Source: Trachelipus rathkii
Lineage: Eukaryota > Arthropoda > Malacostraca > Isopoda > Trachelipodidae
Assembly (NCBI GenBank): GCA_015478945.1
Contig: JABUQX010123981.1
Location: 1-45,791 of the forward strand
Length of the DNA stretch: 45,791 nucleotides
Direction of reading: 5' to 3'
Part shown: positions 28,725-40,790 of the stretch, in pieces
Layout of the letters: each line of letters opens with the position of its first letter
Position numbering within the stretch: position 1 is the first letter of the stretch
Made by a program: the position numbers and the translations under genes
The notes under the pieces: generated by a model
What the model was told of the DNA's origin: nothing
Seen by the model: the letters and a program-made list of their open reading frames with translations, nothing else
Databases searched by the model: none

Positions 28725-29968
28725 ATCAGGGGTGAGGAGTGTCAGGAGGCGACGTGAGGCGAGGAGAGTCGAGGTCCGAATCAGACTAGCACTTAAGCTG
28801 CATCTCGTGGAGTACTCCAGTGCTACCTCTGGTAGAGGGCAGTCGCACGGATCGAGTGAGAGGTCTGTGATAGTGCTATGATAGTGTGTCGTCGAGACGT
28901 CATAGATACAGAGTAGTTCTGTATAGGCTAGCTCTAGATGCGGATCTCTAAGTTATTGGTATATGCAGACCAGATTGCATCTGGAGAGAGGTACGGTACG
29001 AACATGCTCTCGCAATAATCTCTCGATGCGGAAGGAAGCAGTTAAGGACGCTCGAGCTGATCAAACGAAGTTTGAGATTCGATTAAACAAGATGGTTGGA
29101 GATAGGATAGAGTCGCGCACTGAGGAGCAGGAAAGGCGGAGAATATGAGGTAAGCGGGAAGAGAAGGAAGTAGGGAATGGAAATATGTGGAAGCTGAGAG
29201 CGGGGCGCTAATAGCGAATCGCTGAGGTGTAAAAGGCAAAGACGATTATACACTTGAGCTAGACCAACAGAAAAAGAAGGGTATTAAGCGAGAGATAATA
29301 TAAGTGCGTTGACAGTTTAATAATGACATAATGTGTCAGCTTACAGAGTAATAAAGTAATGGATAAAATAGGGTGAAAAAAAAAGGAAAGTTTCTAATAG
29401 AATTAGTATTTTTGTTGGATGTGTTAATATTATAATAAAATTAATTCTAGCTCAGATGAATTAAAATTTTTAAATATAGAGATTACAAAACATTTATAGG
29501 ACTTTCTATCGTTCGCAGGACTTGACAGCATACGATGTGTCGAGACTATGCTGAATGATGAATTCCCAAGACTCAAGAGCTGAGACTAGGCTCAGACATC
29601 AATCATTAATCATTGTAGTCGATAATTGACTATAACTTAATTATTAATAATCATAGTAATGTATAATAATACAAAGTAAGAGAATAATGATGGTACCGTA
29701 TCAGCGGGACTATGAGCTAAGACAGTGATAAATGCAGATAGTGATATCAGATGCGTATGAGCCGAATTATCTGTAACAAAGTGAGAGCTGACAAGTAACG
29801 TTTCATGGTAGTGCGCCAACGGCGATGAGTATTTGAGTATCTGCTGACGGTAGCTGGTCTTAGATGCGTAGGCTGCAGCTGATGACGCTGTGGAAGAAGT
29901 GTAATATAAGATATGAATTCATGCTACCAGCACTAACGAGTGGCTGTAGAGAGATGCACTAAGCCGTT

Positions 29969-29987
29969 AGAGAGAGAGAGAGAGAGT
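29969..29987. repeat. (AG)n microsatellite
   Basis: About nine uninterrupted AG units. Confidence 0.95.
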
Positions 29988-30010
29988 AGCGAAACAAACC
30001 ATCAGAAGGA

Positions 30011-30029
30011 TTGTTGTTGTTGTCGTTGT
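30011..30029. repeat. (GTT)n microsatellite with one substitution
   Basis: About six TTG/GTT units, one of them changed to CGTT. Read on the - strand it gives a short run of Asn codons. Confidence 0.85.
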
Positions 30030-31900
30030 AAATGATGTTTCTTCTCTGGTACTGTGGGTTACTGGAATTGCTGGCGCTGGAGGAGCGGGAATCTATAATC
30101 TTCACTTTCGGTACACATATGGCGTGAGCCGTGAGAGTGCCGTTAGCGTGGCCGTTCTGCTTATGATTAGGCTTGTGAAGTGTGAGAAGAAAGTGAGTGG
30201 ATACATTTTTATAGCAATACATTCGAGTGTATTCTGTACTCGAGATAAGTTCCGTAAACAGTCTCAGTCGATCCCCTGACGTCAAAAATAAAACATAAAC
30301 TGGACAGTGTGAATAGGTGCTATTTAGTACGCTAGAGTCTTCTGATACCTAGTAGGCGTAAACATGATGAGATGATAGATATTGAGCCAAAGGGTTAAGT
30401 ATCATCTGCTAAAGATTTGAGCCTGATGCATGAGTTAGCTCAGTACAAATGAAATGCTAGTTTAGGGTAGACAAGTGTTTCCTGGATGTATGTACTCGTG
30501 ACATCGGCAAGTAACATAGCTACTTGGCGCTTGGTGCGGATATAATATAAGATCTCGGCATGAAGAGCAGAATCGATACTGCTCGATTGCAGTAGCAGTG
30601 CTGTCAGCTGAAAACGAGACACTCATAAGCTGTCGTCGTACCTTGGCAGAGCAGTGGCACCTTAATAAACTTAGCTACCCTTGTTGATCTGATAATAGGT
30701 AAAGATATGGTCGAAGGTTAGTGACCTCAACAACCTGGTCTTATACTTAACCAAGTATCGCTTTACTCCATAATCATATACACTATATACTGACTCTGGA
30801 TAGCATTAAGTACTTAACTGTAGAAGGATATATTATCTTAGCAATTATGCATAGCTCTGACGTAGAAAGCAGAGAGAGCAGAGAATGAAGAGAGATCGAG
30901 GAGATGATTGGCATGACCCTTAAGAATGGATAACAGTATGGTGGTGCTAACTCAGCTTTGGACTCTCCTCTGGGAGAAAAGCTGCGTAGTGTGAAGAGCG
31001 GCACAGTACTATGACACGACGTGAGCAGCTTAGAATGCAATTAGTAAACAGTACGAATCTATGAGAGCGTAGGTGCGATAAATTGCTAGATTGAGGTATG
31101 CCGACAGATGTTAGTCACTTTAAGAAAGTTTCGTAATTCTATCAATTTTTGACGATTATTGTCACTCTTGCTACTAGGCAAGCTAAATGGACACTGATCA
31201 AATGACTGCCGATGTTGAGTGGTCGCAAGCCCGCGTAGGGTTGTAAAAGTGTTTTCTTAGGATAATGAAGTGACGGGCAGACGAATAGCCTTCATGCTTG
31301 TATTTATTACCTTCGCAAATTATACCTAATAGACCCCGCATCTAGGTGCTTCTAATATTCCGCTCCTTCGTAGTAATTTCGTGTCGAAATCATACCTTCT
31401 AGCGCTCTAGCCGCCATTAAAGAGTTCGGGAGCTAATGTGCTGAACAGCACTCGGACGATAGGAAACTTGTGACGTAGCAGAATGTAGACGTTTGCTACA
31501 GACGGGCTAGTGGAGCAAACCGAAAACATTGCTACTACACAAGTTTGAATGTTCAATACAGAGAAGGTAGAGTGGAAAACACACATCTCCCTAATATCTT
31601 GTAGTCGTGCAGCAGAGCCTGCTAAGCTCCTATCTCCAGCGATTTGCGATCACAGTGATGCGGATGTCTCAGTGAATACTGGAGTATCGGTCCGTATATA
31701 TAATGTCCTAGCTTAAGTAGTCGGCGTTATGATACGTTTCTTTGCTTGCGTCCATTTGAGTACCGGACTATTCTAGTAAATGTGTATCACTGAGCTGTGT
31801 GTACACCGTATACCTTCGAATTGGTGTATGCATAATTTTATTCGAATTTAGATGGCGTACTGTCTTACTAGTGGACGTCGCTAATTGGAAAAGCGTGGGG

Positions 31901-31918
31901 ACGTAATGATCATTACGT
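31901..31918. repeat. Perfect 18-bp palindrome
   Basis: ACGTAATGATCATTACGT reads the same on both strands with no spacer. Its centre is a BclI-type TGATCA. It could be a dimeric protein site or chance: about 0.2 perfect 18-bp palindromes are expected in a random 45-kb sequence of even composition, and more at high A+T. Confidence 0.9.
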
Positions 31919-32578
31919 AACATGCAATGTCTACGCCCCATTCTCTGAATAACGCAGAGTCGCTTAATGGATAGATATCATTGACTAGAAGATTGCATCT
32001 CCATGATTAGTATACTATATAGTGCTTTATGTTTTTTTATTCCTGATGTCTCATTTACTCGCGCATTCCAGCAGGCGGTCTACGACTATCTTCAATTAGA
32101 AAAAGGGAGGAAACAAAGGCTACTAGCGGTGTGGAGCGAGCCTATTTTCGAGTGAATCGTTCGTGCACTATAGTGATAGATCGTTGTTATGGCGACTGAA
32201 TGCTACGTAGATCTTGTTAACTCGTCTGGTTGAATTGGCATATGAAGCTGTACTGTGATATGATCCTAGTAGCTGACGTGTGCCGCATGTGTTCAGGATG
32301 AAAATACTATAGAGACACGGGAAGTACTAAACCTAGCATAGGTATAACTGTGTGCCGTAGCCAGCATAGTGATAAGGACTTATACTCATATGTCATGGTC
32401 GTGCCGTGCCAATGCTACGAGGTGACGATAGCAGGCAGATCCCTCGTACATATATCCTAGTAGGAGTAGTACTTCTAAGTAAGTCGTACGTGCCGAGGAT
32501 AGGGATGAATATTATATAGCATATACAATATAACCTCACAGAGTTCTATATACTATCGCTTATCAATGTATATATATT

Positions 32579-32637
32579 CTTATCTAAATATATATATATA
32601 TACTATAATATATATATACTATGATATAATAATATAT
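32579..32637. repeat. Imperfect (TA)n block
   Basis: About 60 bases of TATATA with CTA and ATGA interruptions. Confidence 0.85.
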
Positions 32638-33224
32638 ACGTGCTCAGAACGGATAATATAGATTACAGATTATAGGTCACAAGTATACACATACTAAGAC
32701 ACTGACTAGAGTGGTACGGTTTTCGATAGTCATTAGAACTAGCTTACTAAAACGTATACTCATACGCGCGTATTAACATCAGGTCGTCAGAGATATGATA
32801 ATGTACCGATAGCCAGGTCAGAAGATGTGATTGATACACACAACGCGAGAGACTGTCACACATTTCAGCGTACTTGGTGTTGATGTACCATCATCGACAC
32901 TTTTATGTTTAATCATCATGGATGAGCTTGTATAAGCTAAAGGCATATAAGTACAATGAGATATGTGTATGAGCAAGTTAGGTGTCACTTATTAGTTTAG
33001 AGAGTAGGTCGCTAGTTTGTACGTATGAGACAGAAATCAATGGAAGTTCGGTAATGTGAGCCTAGCACGAATATCACACATCATCTACCCTACTAACCAC
33101 ATCTCCGTGAACGCATCTCAGCTCATTGACTCTAATTTAGGTTCAACCAACAAAATATATTTAAAATGTGTGTTCTTTAACCTCCTTCAAACCCCCCCCG
33201 AATAAACACAACATAAATGCAAGG

Positions 33225-33318
33225 TATATAATTATATTATATTATTAAATTCTTATACTTATAATTATACTACTATATATAATATATATATCATATTGAG
33301 ATTAATTATAATATATAC
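33225..33318. repeat. A+T-only low-complexity block
   Basis: About 95 bases of irregular TA/TTA sequence with few G or C. It lies shortly after a run of eight C at 33192-33199. Confidence 0.8.
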
Positions 33319-35340
33319 TGAGTAGTATCGGAATACTAAATGATTGGCTATGATGACGTGGATAGCGTTGAAAATGATATGTACTATACATTGCGATGTC
33401 TCGTGTCAAAGAACTCTGCTTGAGAAAAAGTTCGTCAATTAGAATATGTCATGTAACAGTTTATGATCTGAGTGAATGTTGATAATATATGCAGTCTGAA
33501 TGTGAGGCGCTGGAGTTGTACTTGACACGCCAGTGTCATTACTGGGGCTTTAGAGCATACATAGATCGTGTGATAAATAAAATCATTATCGTAATATGTC
33601 AATAATTAGGAGTAATAGACTCGTGTACAGAACATGTGTTGACGCTTACGATATCTGAGGGAATGTTGTGTTTGTTAATGATTTGTGAGTAGAGCACGTA
33701 TATAATTTATCTTATAACTGGCGCATAGTCGAAATCCTGAGACTATGATAAAGATGTAACCCACTCCTAGAAACTAGTTCTAAAATTGGGGGTCGCAGGC
33801 AACTGAAGTCTAAGTGTAGAGAAATATTGTCAGAGGCTTGGTTGTGAGTACAGCATAGGTCGACAGTGGTGAGAGGTCATTTTAAGTAGCCTGGATCTTG
33901 TTATATTAGCTAGTAGCAGCTGAATAATAATGGAATTGCAGTATGATCATCCTCTATAAAGAAGAGTTGTCAAATGTGTAAGCATAGCATATATCGTTTA
34001 AGCGATCATACTCCATCAGAGGATGACTAAAATTGCATAACTCCTATGCTGTCATTTTAGAAGTCGTATACTAAGCTGGTCATGAATGATTTATGTCTGT
34101 AGTGGATCTGTGACAGTTAAGTTGACATATTGAGTGTGAGCTTATAGGCACTGTATTGACTAGGTTTCTCAAACACTGTAGGACCGCTTATGAAGATAGT
34201 GCGAGCTAGCTAAGAAAGCTCTTGTGTCATGCACCAATCTCAACGCGGGTAATTAATAGAACGCTGAAAGGAAGACATGTCTAATATACTAAGATGGATG
34301 ATAGGACCGGAGGGAACATCTTTAGGTGAGGTCGTACTGCACGCATGAATCCGCTTGTATGGTCAAGGAGGCAGTGTACGATAGTCGTGACAGAGAGTCT
34401 TCAGTAATGCGTTATAAGTATGACTATTGGATGAGCACCACGTATCAGGCTCTGATCATAGTGTAAACGACACGGTAAGCATCTCAGAAGGTATATTGGG
34501 TTTGGGATCGTTTACCATAGACTGGACTCATTGTAGAGCTGTTCTACTCTAGTAGGAACTAGAATGAAGACGATCCGAGACAGTCTCAAATGGAAGTTGA
34601 TATTTCACTCGACAGGTGCTCCATAAGTAATTCAGTAAAGAATTTCGTATAGGTGGAGTACCACATAGCTAGCAAGATTCTCGTCTCAGCTTCATAAGCC
34701 GGCCGGGGAATAAGTTCACGCGATGCATAATAATGAATGAACGGTCAGTCCAGCTTTCCCCTTCAACTCAGTAAAGATTGACGTCTCACAAACAGTGATG
34801 GACTAGATGGAGACGAAGCTCGACGCTGATCTCGAGTCACGCATCTGCAAGATCTAGTCTGGAGGCTAATGATATAAGGTACTATTGTGATGACGATTAA
34901 AGTCGACTACGAACGACGATAGAGGAAGCTGGTACTTCTGACTTCAATATTTAATACACAATCAGAGATACTGCGCTAAAATAACGTGTGCTATAGCTAT
35001 TGATTGAATGTCATGTCCCACAAATGTACATATGCTTATTAGATTAAGTGCGCCAATACTCAATGTCTGATGTATATACTAAATATCAGGTCTCCATCAA
35101 CGTAGATGATAATTAATCTATAGAGATACAAGATGCACTGCTGTGTTTTCATGTGATCGCGAGTGACTGCACCATGGCACTGAGAATGTGCAACACGACT
35201 GTAAGAGTGCATACAGCAGTAAGGTAATTAGGTGAATACGATGAGATATAGTACACGGTATCATTGCTTAGTTATATAGCGATATAGCGAGATTATTGAT
35301 CCTCAGTTAATATTATGTAAGCAGTTAATATAAGTATGTT

Positions 35341-35580
35341 ATTTGTAATATAGTACATTGGGGGAGTGCTTGGGGGTAATAGAGTAGTTGAGAGATATGG
35401 TATAAGGTAGATACATATGAGATAGAGGACTGAGAGAATATGCATAGATACTTATAGTTGATAGGTTGAGGATATAGTTATAGTTATTGTGATAGTAATA
35501 ATGGTAATAATGATCATATAGTGTGATCTTAGTAGGATAATAGGAGAGGAGGAATAGTGTATAGGTAGAACTGAGTGATA
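35341..35580. other. Segment almost free of C on the + strand
   Basis: Direct count gives 9 C and 71 G in 240 bases. The - strand is correspondingly almost free of G, and its 84-codon frame (35339-35593) encodes a low-complexity Tyr/Ser/Asn/Leu-rich product that I read as a consequence of this bias, not as a gene. Confidence 0.85.
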
Positions 35581-37440
35581 CGTAGTTTTCCATAATGAGT
35601 GTAAACTTCTGATTAGTTAATCATATATATATGATGTTTCTGAGCACACATGTATTGTTGGACATCAGTATAGCATTTTTATCTGTGTAGGCTGCGGTAG
35701 TGGCGAAAATGGTATGAACTGACTTCAATATTTACATGCAGAATATATTGTACGACTAGGTGTATGTTATAGGTTAGTATATATATATGAGTTTGAGGTG
35801 GTAAATTATTATCTCGACTGATTAGTACGAAATCTTCGTAGAATGATGCTAAGATTATCCAGTCGCGCTGCTAGAGGTACCAAAAGCGATGTACGTACAC
35901 ATATTAGCAAACATCTAAATACGCATAATGTGTGTTTAAATGCTAAGGAGCGCACTGTTCATGTCGGATACATGAATATAGGATAAGAGACTTCTAGTTG
36001 ACAATTTTTAGAGATCTTTTAGGAGGACTACTCTAGTAGGTAGTAGTTCTTAGTTGCGAGTATAAATGGATTGAATGAAATCAAATACTAGTACAACAAG
36101 TAATGGCAGGACAAGTCGAGTCTAGGATAGTAAGTTAATGTCAGATTATAATAGATATATGTCTCCGTATATTATAGCGGTAATATATAGTATTATTATA
36201 ATATAGAAAAGAAGGATAAAAATGTTACAAAATGTTTTTTTATCTTTATATCTAAGCATACTGTTAAATTGCTGCCTAGTAACGGATATTATGTAGAGTT
36301 ATGTCATTAAGATTGGTAATATAAAGGTGATTGAGTGATAGATCTACTATAATAGAAGGTAAAATGTTCTTCAGTAGCCTAGTTATAAACGGGACAAGAT
36401 AATATATATTAAGATGATTGAGTACCTAAAGGCGGGATCTATGATAATCTGTAATAAGTTGACCTAGAATTAAAAATTACCTTCATTCGTTTAGATGGGG
36501 CTTAAGAAGACAGTAATGAATGTAGCTAACTCAAACGGAAAGACGATATGGTAACTAAGCGCAGCATATTAAACTCAAAATATTTACAGAAGGGGGTTCT
36601 AACAGCATAAGAGTATAACGCATTCATCCTAGAATATAAAAATATCCTAGTGTAGGCATTCCATGAATTTGATTACCCTCTAACGATTGACTCAGGAGCT
36701 CGAGCACTTCGATATGTACTATCTCTCAAAAATTAGGAGTAATGCTCTGCTCCAATGGTGGCAATATTGAGCCAGCCAACTATGAGTCGTTTGCGTCTGT
36801 AGACTCATTTGAATCAGCTATGATTTCTCTAGGTAGAGTATGCGACTTATCATTAGTTGATTTAGAAGTTTTATATACTAATAGTGAATAGATATCGAGA
36901 TACTAAATAATATAGTGTTACAGTAAATTTCATCATAGGTTTACCACACAGCTCATAAATCATTGGTCTATGAATAGTAGTACTAGTAGGCATAAATATA
37001 TAGTATACAATCCGTTGAATACATTAAGATAACAACATACTAGTATAATAGAATATTAGATTAATAATTTATGTGACTATACCTCCGCACCATGTCGATA
37101 GATCACAAATAAGACGGCGAATACTGAGTAGTATGTTTAGCGATCGTCGTGCATTGACTGATCGTCATAGGACTAATATGATCACCACTCGAATAAGAAA
37201 TAAAAAATTATGAAGTAGACTGTCTATTCTTGTACGGTTGTCAATTATCGTAAGGATATTTGGAGCTAATTAAAATAAACGATGATTATCTCGAGAAATA
37301 TGGACTCTATCGTTAACTTGGATCTGTGATACACTTATATTATGTTGAGTCTCCCATACATAAAGTCTAGATCAATTAATATATTAAATTGAAGCAGATC
37401 CTCAAATCTATACTATATGCACTATAATTTCTATTACGCG

Positions 37441-37945
37441 AGAGTTGACAAAGAATAATGGAGTGATTTCTTTGCACGTTTGTAGAAAGCGGGATGACAC
37501 GGCAGAACTCCAGGGGGCCACCAATGTTATGCTTTGAGTAACAGGAATCGAAGAAGGCTTATGGAGGTGATACCACTTTTGGGGATCCTAGATCTATCTT
37601 AAAGAATATACTAATTAATTATGTCGAAACAATTAACAAAAATAAAATATAAAAAATAATAACTATATAATATAATAATGGATAATAATGAATAATTATT
37701 CGACTCATCTGCCATAGAATCATAAGGGGGCTCGATCAGGTCAAGCATAGACTGGCGATGAAGAGCAGAGAGAGGGCAGATAGGGAAAATAGAGTTAGGT
37801 TATACGCGGTAATGCGAGAAGGGTGGTGAAATTCGAAGGGGCTGGTGAAGGCTGGGCGTTATGTTTGGGTCCAAGTAGATGTGAATCCTAAAACCTAGTT
37901 CTGATCAAGTTTCTATTCCCTAGAGTACTAGGTAAATAATTCCAA
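37441..37945. other. Mixed-composition stretch next to the Ser/Pro-rich frame
   Basis: This part is more balanced in composition than its surroundings. On the - strand, after the TAA at 37946, short protein-like readings continue in the other two frames. One is Pro-rich around 37890-37800, and another is acidic with an EPPYDSMADE segment around 37740-37700. This could mean further exons or single-base indels in one gene. No convincing splice pair was established. Confidence 0.25.
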
Positions 37946-38233
37946 TTATTGCAAAAGTGAGCTGTTAGTGGAAGAAACGGAAGAATCGGAATAAGGACTA
38001 TTAGGGATTGATGAAGAAGTAGAAAGAAAGGAGAGTCTGCTATGGTCTTTAGATTTGTGATCGAAACATTTACGAACAGGTATTAATTTAGGTCGAGCTG
38101 GAGGAGAAGCCGTTCTGAACGATGAGGACTCAGATGACTTGGACAAAAACAATTCAGACACTTCAGGTTGTGGCGGTCTTGATGACGTGGACACTATTAA
38201 GCGTTTGGGTTGAAAGATATTATATTGGTTCAT
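37946..38233 (-). CDS. Ser/Pro-rich 95-residue hypothetical protein or first exon
   Basis: The frame runs from ATG 38231-38233 to TAA 37946-37948. A TTG directly upstream is in frame, but I took the ATG. About 26 of 95 residues are Ser and 10 are Pro. It includes a TASPPARPK stretch resembling a proline-directed kinase site, a basic middle segment with KCFDHKSKDH, and a Ser-rich tail, as in disordered regulatory proteins. It is open against a local background of ordinary stop density and has no single-base repeat to explain its composition. A TTACGTAA palindrome and an ATTGGCCAAT palindrome lie 32 and 157 bases upstream. Reading beyond the stop in other frames also looks protein-like, so this may be a first exon or a gene broken by indels. 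Frames of this length also occur by chance here. I know no homologue. Confidence 0.3.
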   Translation of the reverse strand: MNQYNIFQPKRLIVSTSSRPPQPEVSELFLSKSSESSSFRTASPPARPKLIPVRKCFDHKSKDHSRLSFLSTSSSIPNSPYSDSSVSSTNSSLLQ

Positions 38234-38264
38234 CAAAGACGTATTTTACTAGGTATATACGTGT

Positions 38265-38272
38265 TTACGTAA
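38265..38272. promoter_or_regulatory. TTACGTAA palindrome, bZIP-type site
   Basis: An exact TTACGTAA lies 32 bases upstream of the ATG of the Ser/Pro-rich frame. It is a known binding-site type for bZIP factors (C/EBP, Pap1/Cad1-like). A role here is inferred only from position. Confidence 0.2.
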
Positions 38273-38389
38273 TGAAAGGCGACTAAATTAATATAGTATG
38301 TAAGTTTGATGATTGTTAAACGAACTACCGACTACTAAACTTATTCTTTAATGGCCAAGTTGTAATACATTGTCTTACGATAATAGGTT

Positions 38390-38399
38390 ATTGGCCAAT
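38390..38399. promoter_or_regulatory. ATTGGCCAAT, back-to-back CCAAT boxes
   Basis: A perfect 10-bp palindrome containing a CCAAT box on each strand, about 157 bases upstream of the Ser/Pro-rich frame. CCAAT boxes bind NF-Y/HAP-type complexes in eukaryotic promoters. Ten-base palindromes are common by chance, so this is weak alone. Confidence 0.25.
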
Positions 38400-40478
38400 T
38401 CTATTGAAAATGAACTCGTTTATCGGTATCGAGTTATTAACTTTTGTTAGCGCATTACTTCCCATAGGAAATCTTTATCTTGGCACGAAAAAATGATATA
38501 ATCAAAGATCACTAGGGAATAAACTAATGCAATGTGGAGATGGAAGTTGATAATAAAAATAGAAGTTAATGATCAGAGAGGTTTGTGGATTGTTTATTTC
38601 TTAAGATTCAAAAGTGGGACTAGGCCATAAATTTTTGACTTCCTTGCTCGCGATAGCCTGGACGATAGAACTAACGAAATGAATGAAAATATTTAATATG
38701 CAAACGTTCCGATTGATTTGTGTGTGTTAATTTTGTGGTGTGTTGGCTCTGTTGAGAAAGAATGAGATTAATGTATTGACGTGGAGAACAGAGGTGGTAT
38801 AAGGAAGATCAGAAAAGATCAAGGTGGAGAAACAGATAAATTTAGAAGAAGAAAAAGAGATTTACAAAGTGAGTACGTACTGTTGCACTCAATAGGTTAT
38901 AATACAGAGGAGCTAGATCGAGTGAAGTATTGATGACCGTACGGGATAATTCATTCTTTCTTAATGCCAAGAGTTAAAAACCTTTCAAGAAGATAGAGTA
39001 CCGCCGGAAGATTCAGAAGATAAAAAAATTTTTTTGAAAAATCTGACAGTTAAATAGTTTAGAGGAATTGGTGACTCTGTGTAGATTTGACCTTAATGCT
39101 AAAATACTTCACTTATCAACCAGTTCTCTTTCACTTTAGTTTGTAAACTTGACAACTATTCCAAAGGACTTACGAGTGATATTTAGATCTTAATCTGCTT
39201 CAAATTCTCTTTCCTGAAAGTTATATTTAAAAATCCCTCTGCCAAAACACATATTATAAGGGGATATTTTTACAGCAACACATATTTGTGATTAATACCA
39301 TTCTAACTAAGATATCTATAATTTCTCAAGGGACTGTTTTTAAGTCAACACGCATTAAATTCTCCTTGCAACTCACTAATTATATTTTTTATTGTGCATA
39401 TTACCTGAAGAATATCAAAAACTGACTCTAGTGAGTACGATTAAGAAAGAGAACACTAAATTTTCTTCTCTCGGTTACTTTTGCATTTACATTGAATTAA
39501 TTTTCTACTAGCACTGCTAAGAGTTCATGTTATTGCTATTGATTCCATACTACTAGTCAGGATGTAATATGATCGTAATAGATCAATGAGAGTTAAGATA
39601 AACATTCAAAATTAAACAATATATTACGTTCATATAATAAATACTGTCAACTTTTATGCATAAATATTTATATTATATATGTATATTTAAATTAGGGTTG
39701 TACATAGAAAGTTCCCAAGAAGAAAAGGATAAAATTACATTACTGGTACATATTAGTTAATAAATGTAATGAACACTTACAATGAGCTATAGCTCACGTC
39801 ACTAAAATTACTTATAATTATACCATTATAATATTATTTATAAAAGTCATTTCTATCAAAATAAGTCATCAGAATTATTCAAGTCCATTCTTCAAAAAGT
39901 AACTCAGAAGATGTTAGTAAATGTTAAAGACTATTCTATGATATTGAAATTGTGTTAATTTTAAGTAATATCGAAAAGCGTCGACTGAAGGTCTCAATGA
40001 AATTAAAAAGGTCAAGGTCCCTTTTAAATATATTACCTCATTTAATACCATTGTAATAACACTAATATTAATTCCTTATTTATAAATTTTATAACCAAAT
40101 AAATTATTTTACTCTTGTCATGCATTTATATACTGAAATAAGCTGAAAAATTTAGATATTAAACTATTTAATACCGAAAGCTTAATAATTAAGATAATTT
40201 TAAGGCCCATCTTGATAATATTAAGTTAATATTCATACGGTAAATACGTGTATACATAAAGAAGCATAGCTTGCTGTTCACTACTCTACCTCCAAATGCA
40301 AGTTAAGCGTTGAATCGTGCTTTTTCTGCTTCCTTCGCATTATAAAACAGACCTAAGAGGAAAAATGAAGGAGGAACCTGGCATGTGCTATTCTATTTTA
40401 GTTATTCTTCAATGAAGTAGATGACACTTAGATGTAAAGAGCATCGTAACTAAGAAGAAGTATGTAAGCAGTTTGTTT
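38400..40478. other. A+T-rich gene-less stretch
   Basis: No frame of note, no RNA gene and no repeat beyond short A/T runs. If the Ser/Pro-rich frame is real, the first few hundred bases would be its upstream region. Confidence 0.5.
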
Positions 40479-40708
40479 TATATATATATATATATATACT
40501 ATATATATAATATATATATATATATAATATTATATATATAATATTATATATATATATATTATATACTATAATATATATATTTTTATATATATTTTTTTTT
40601 TATATTATATATATATATTATATATATATATATATATAATATATAATATTATATATTATATATATATATATTTTATTATATACTAATTATATATAGTATA
40701 TATATATA
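40479..40708. repeat. (TA)n tract left of the inverted-repeat element
   Basis: About 230 bases of (TA)n with frequent phase slips (AAT, ATTAT) and a T8-9 run near 40590. Together with 41399-41535 it looks like one TA array split by the element at 40709-41398. Confidence 0.95.
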
Positions 40709-40790
40709 GGTAAAAGTTACTTAACCCCCCACACGGAACGGGAGCTCGGATCAAAAAAAAATTTTCAACAGGTAGCCTCCTAATGATACT
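40709..40790 (+). repeat. Left terminal inverted repeat
   Basis: It pairs with the reverse complement of 41320-41398. The best-matched part is CACACGGAACGGG-AGCTCGGATC followed by A8-9, then ACAGGTAGC. The match fades after ATGATA. Confidence 0.85.

Larger units (their letters stand above)
28953..31080. other. Purine-biased stretch with short microsatellites
   Basis: G exceeds C on the + strand. A - frame at 29959-30225 (88 codons from its first ATG) ends in Ser- and Asn-rich sequence, but the Asn run is encoded by the (GTT)n repeat and the Leu/Ser end by the (AG)n repeat. I therefore do not call it a gene. Nothing else recognisable. Confidence 0.45.
31081..37440. other. G-over-C biased gene-less stretch
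   Basis: No supportable gene. It holds an 18-bp palindrome (31901-31918), two A+T-only blocks near 32.6 and 33.3 kb, a run of eight C (33192-33199) and a strongly C-depleted segment (35341-35580). Confidence 0.5.

Noticed and set aside
27354..29060. Ciliate-type code with TAA/TAG read as glutamine
   Set aside because: Only two TAA and no TAG occur in about 569 codons bounded by TGA stops, far too few for a regular glutamine codon.
29959..30225. 88-codon - frame with Ser/Asn-rich end
   Set aside because: The distinctive part is encoded by (GTT)n and (AG)n microsatellites, and the rest matches nothing known.
4842..31040. Left and right halves as a genuine long inverted duplication
   Set aside because: Spot checks of distinctive words from the left half (around 8.7 and 9.4 kb) found no reverse-complement match on the right. 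Only the overall composition mirrors. A full low-identity self-alignment was not possible by eye.
37515..37543. Possible LTR retroelement border: purine-rich tract followed by TGTTA...TAACA
   Set aside because: The TG...CA pair encloses only 19 bases. No second LTR, primer-binding site or polyprotein frame was found nearby.
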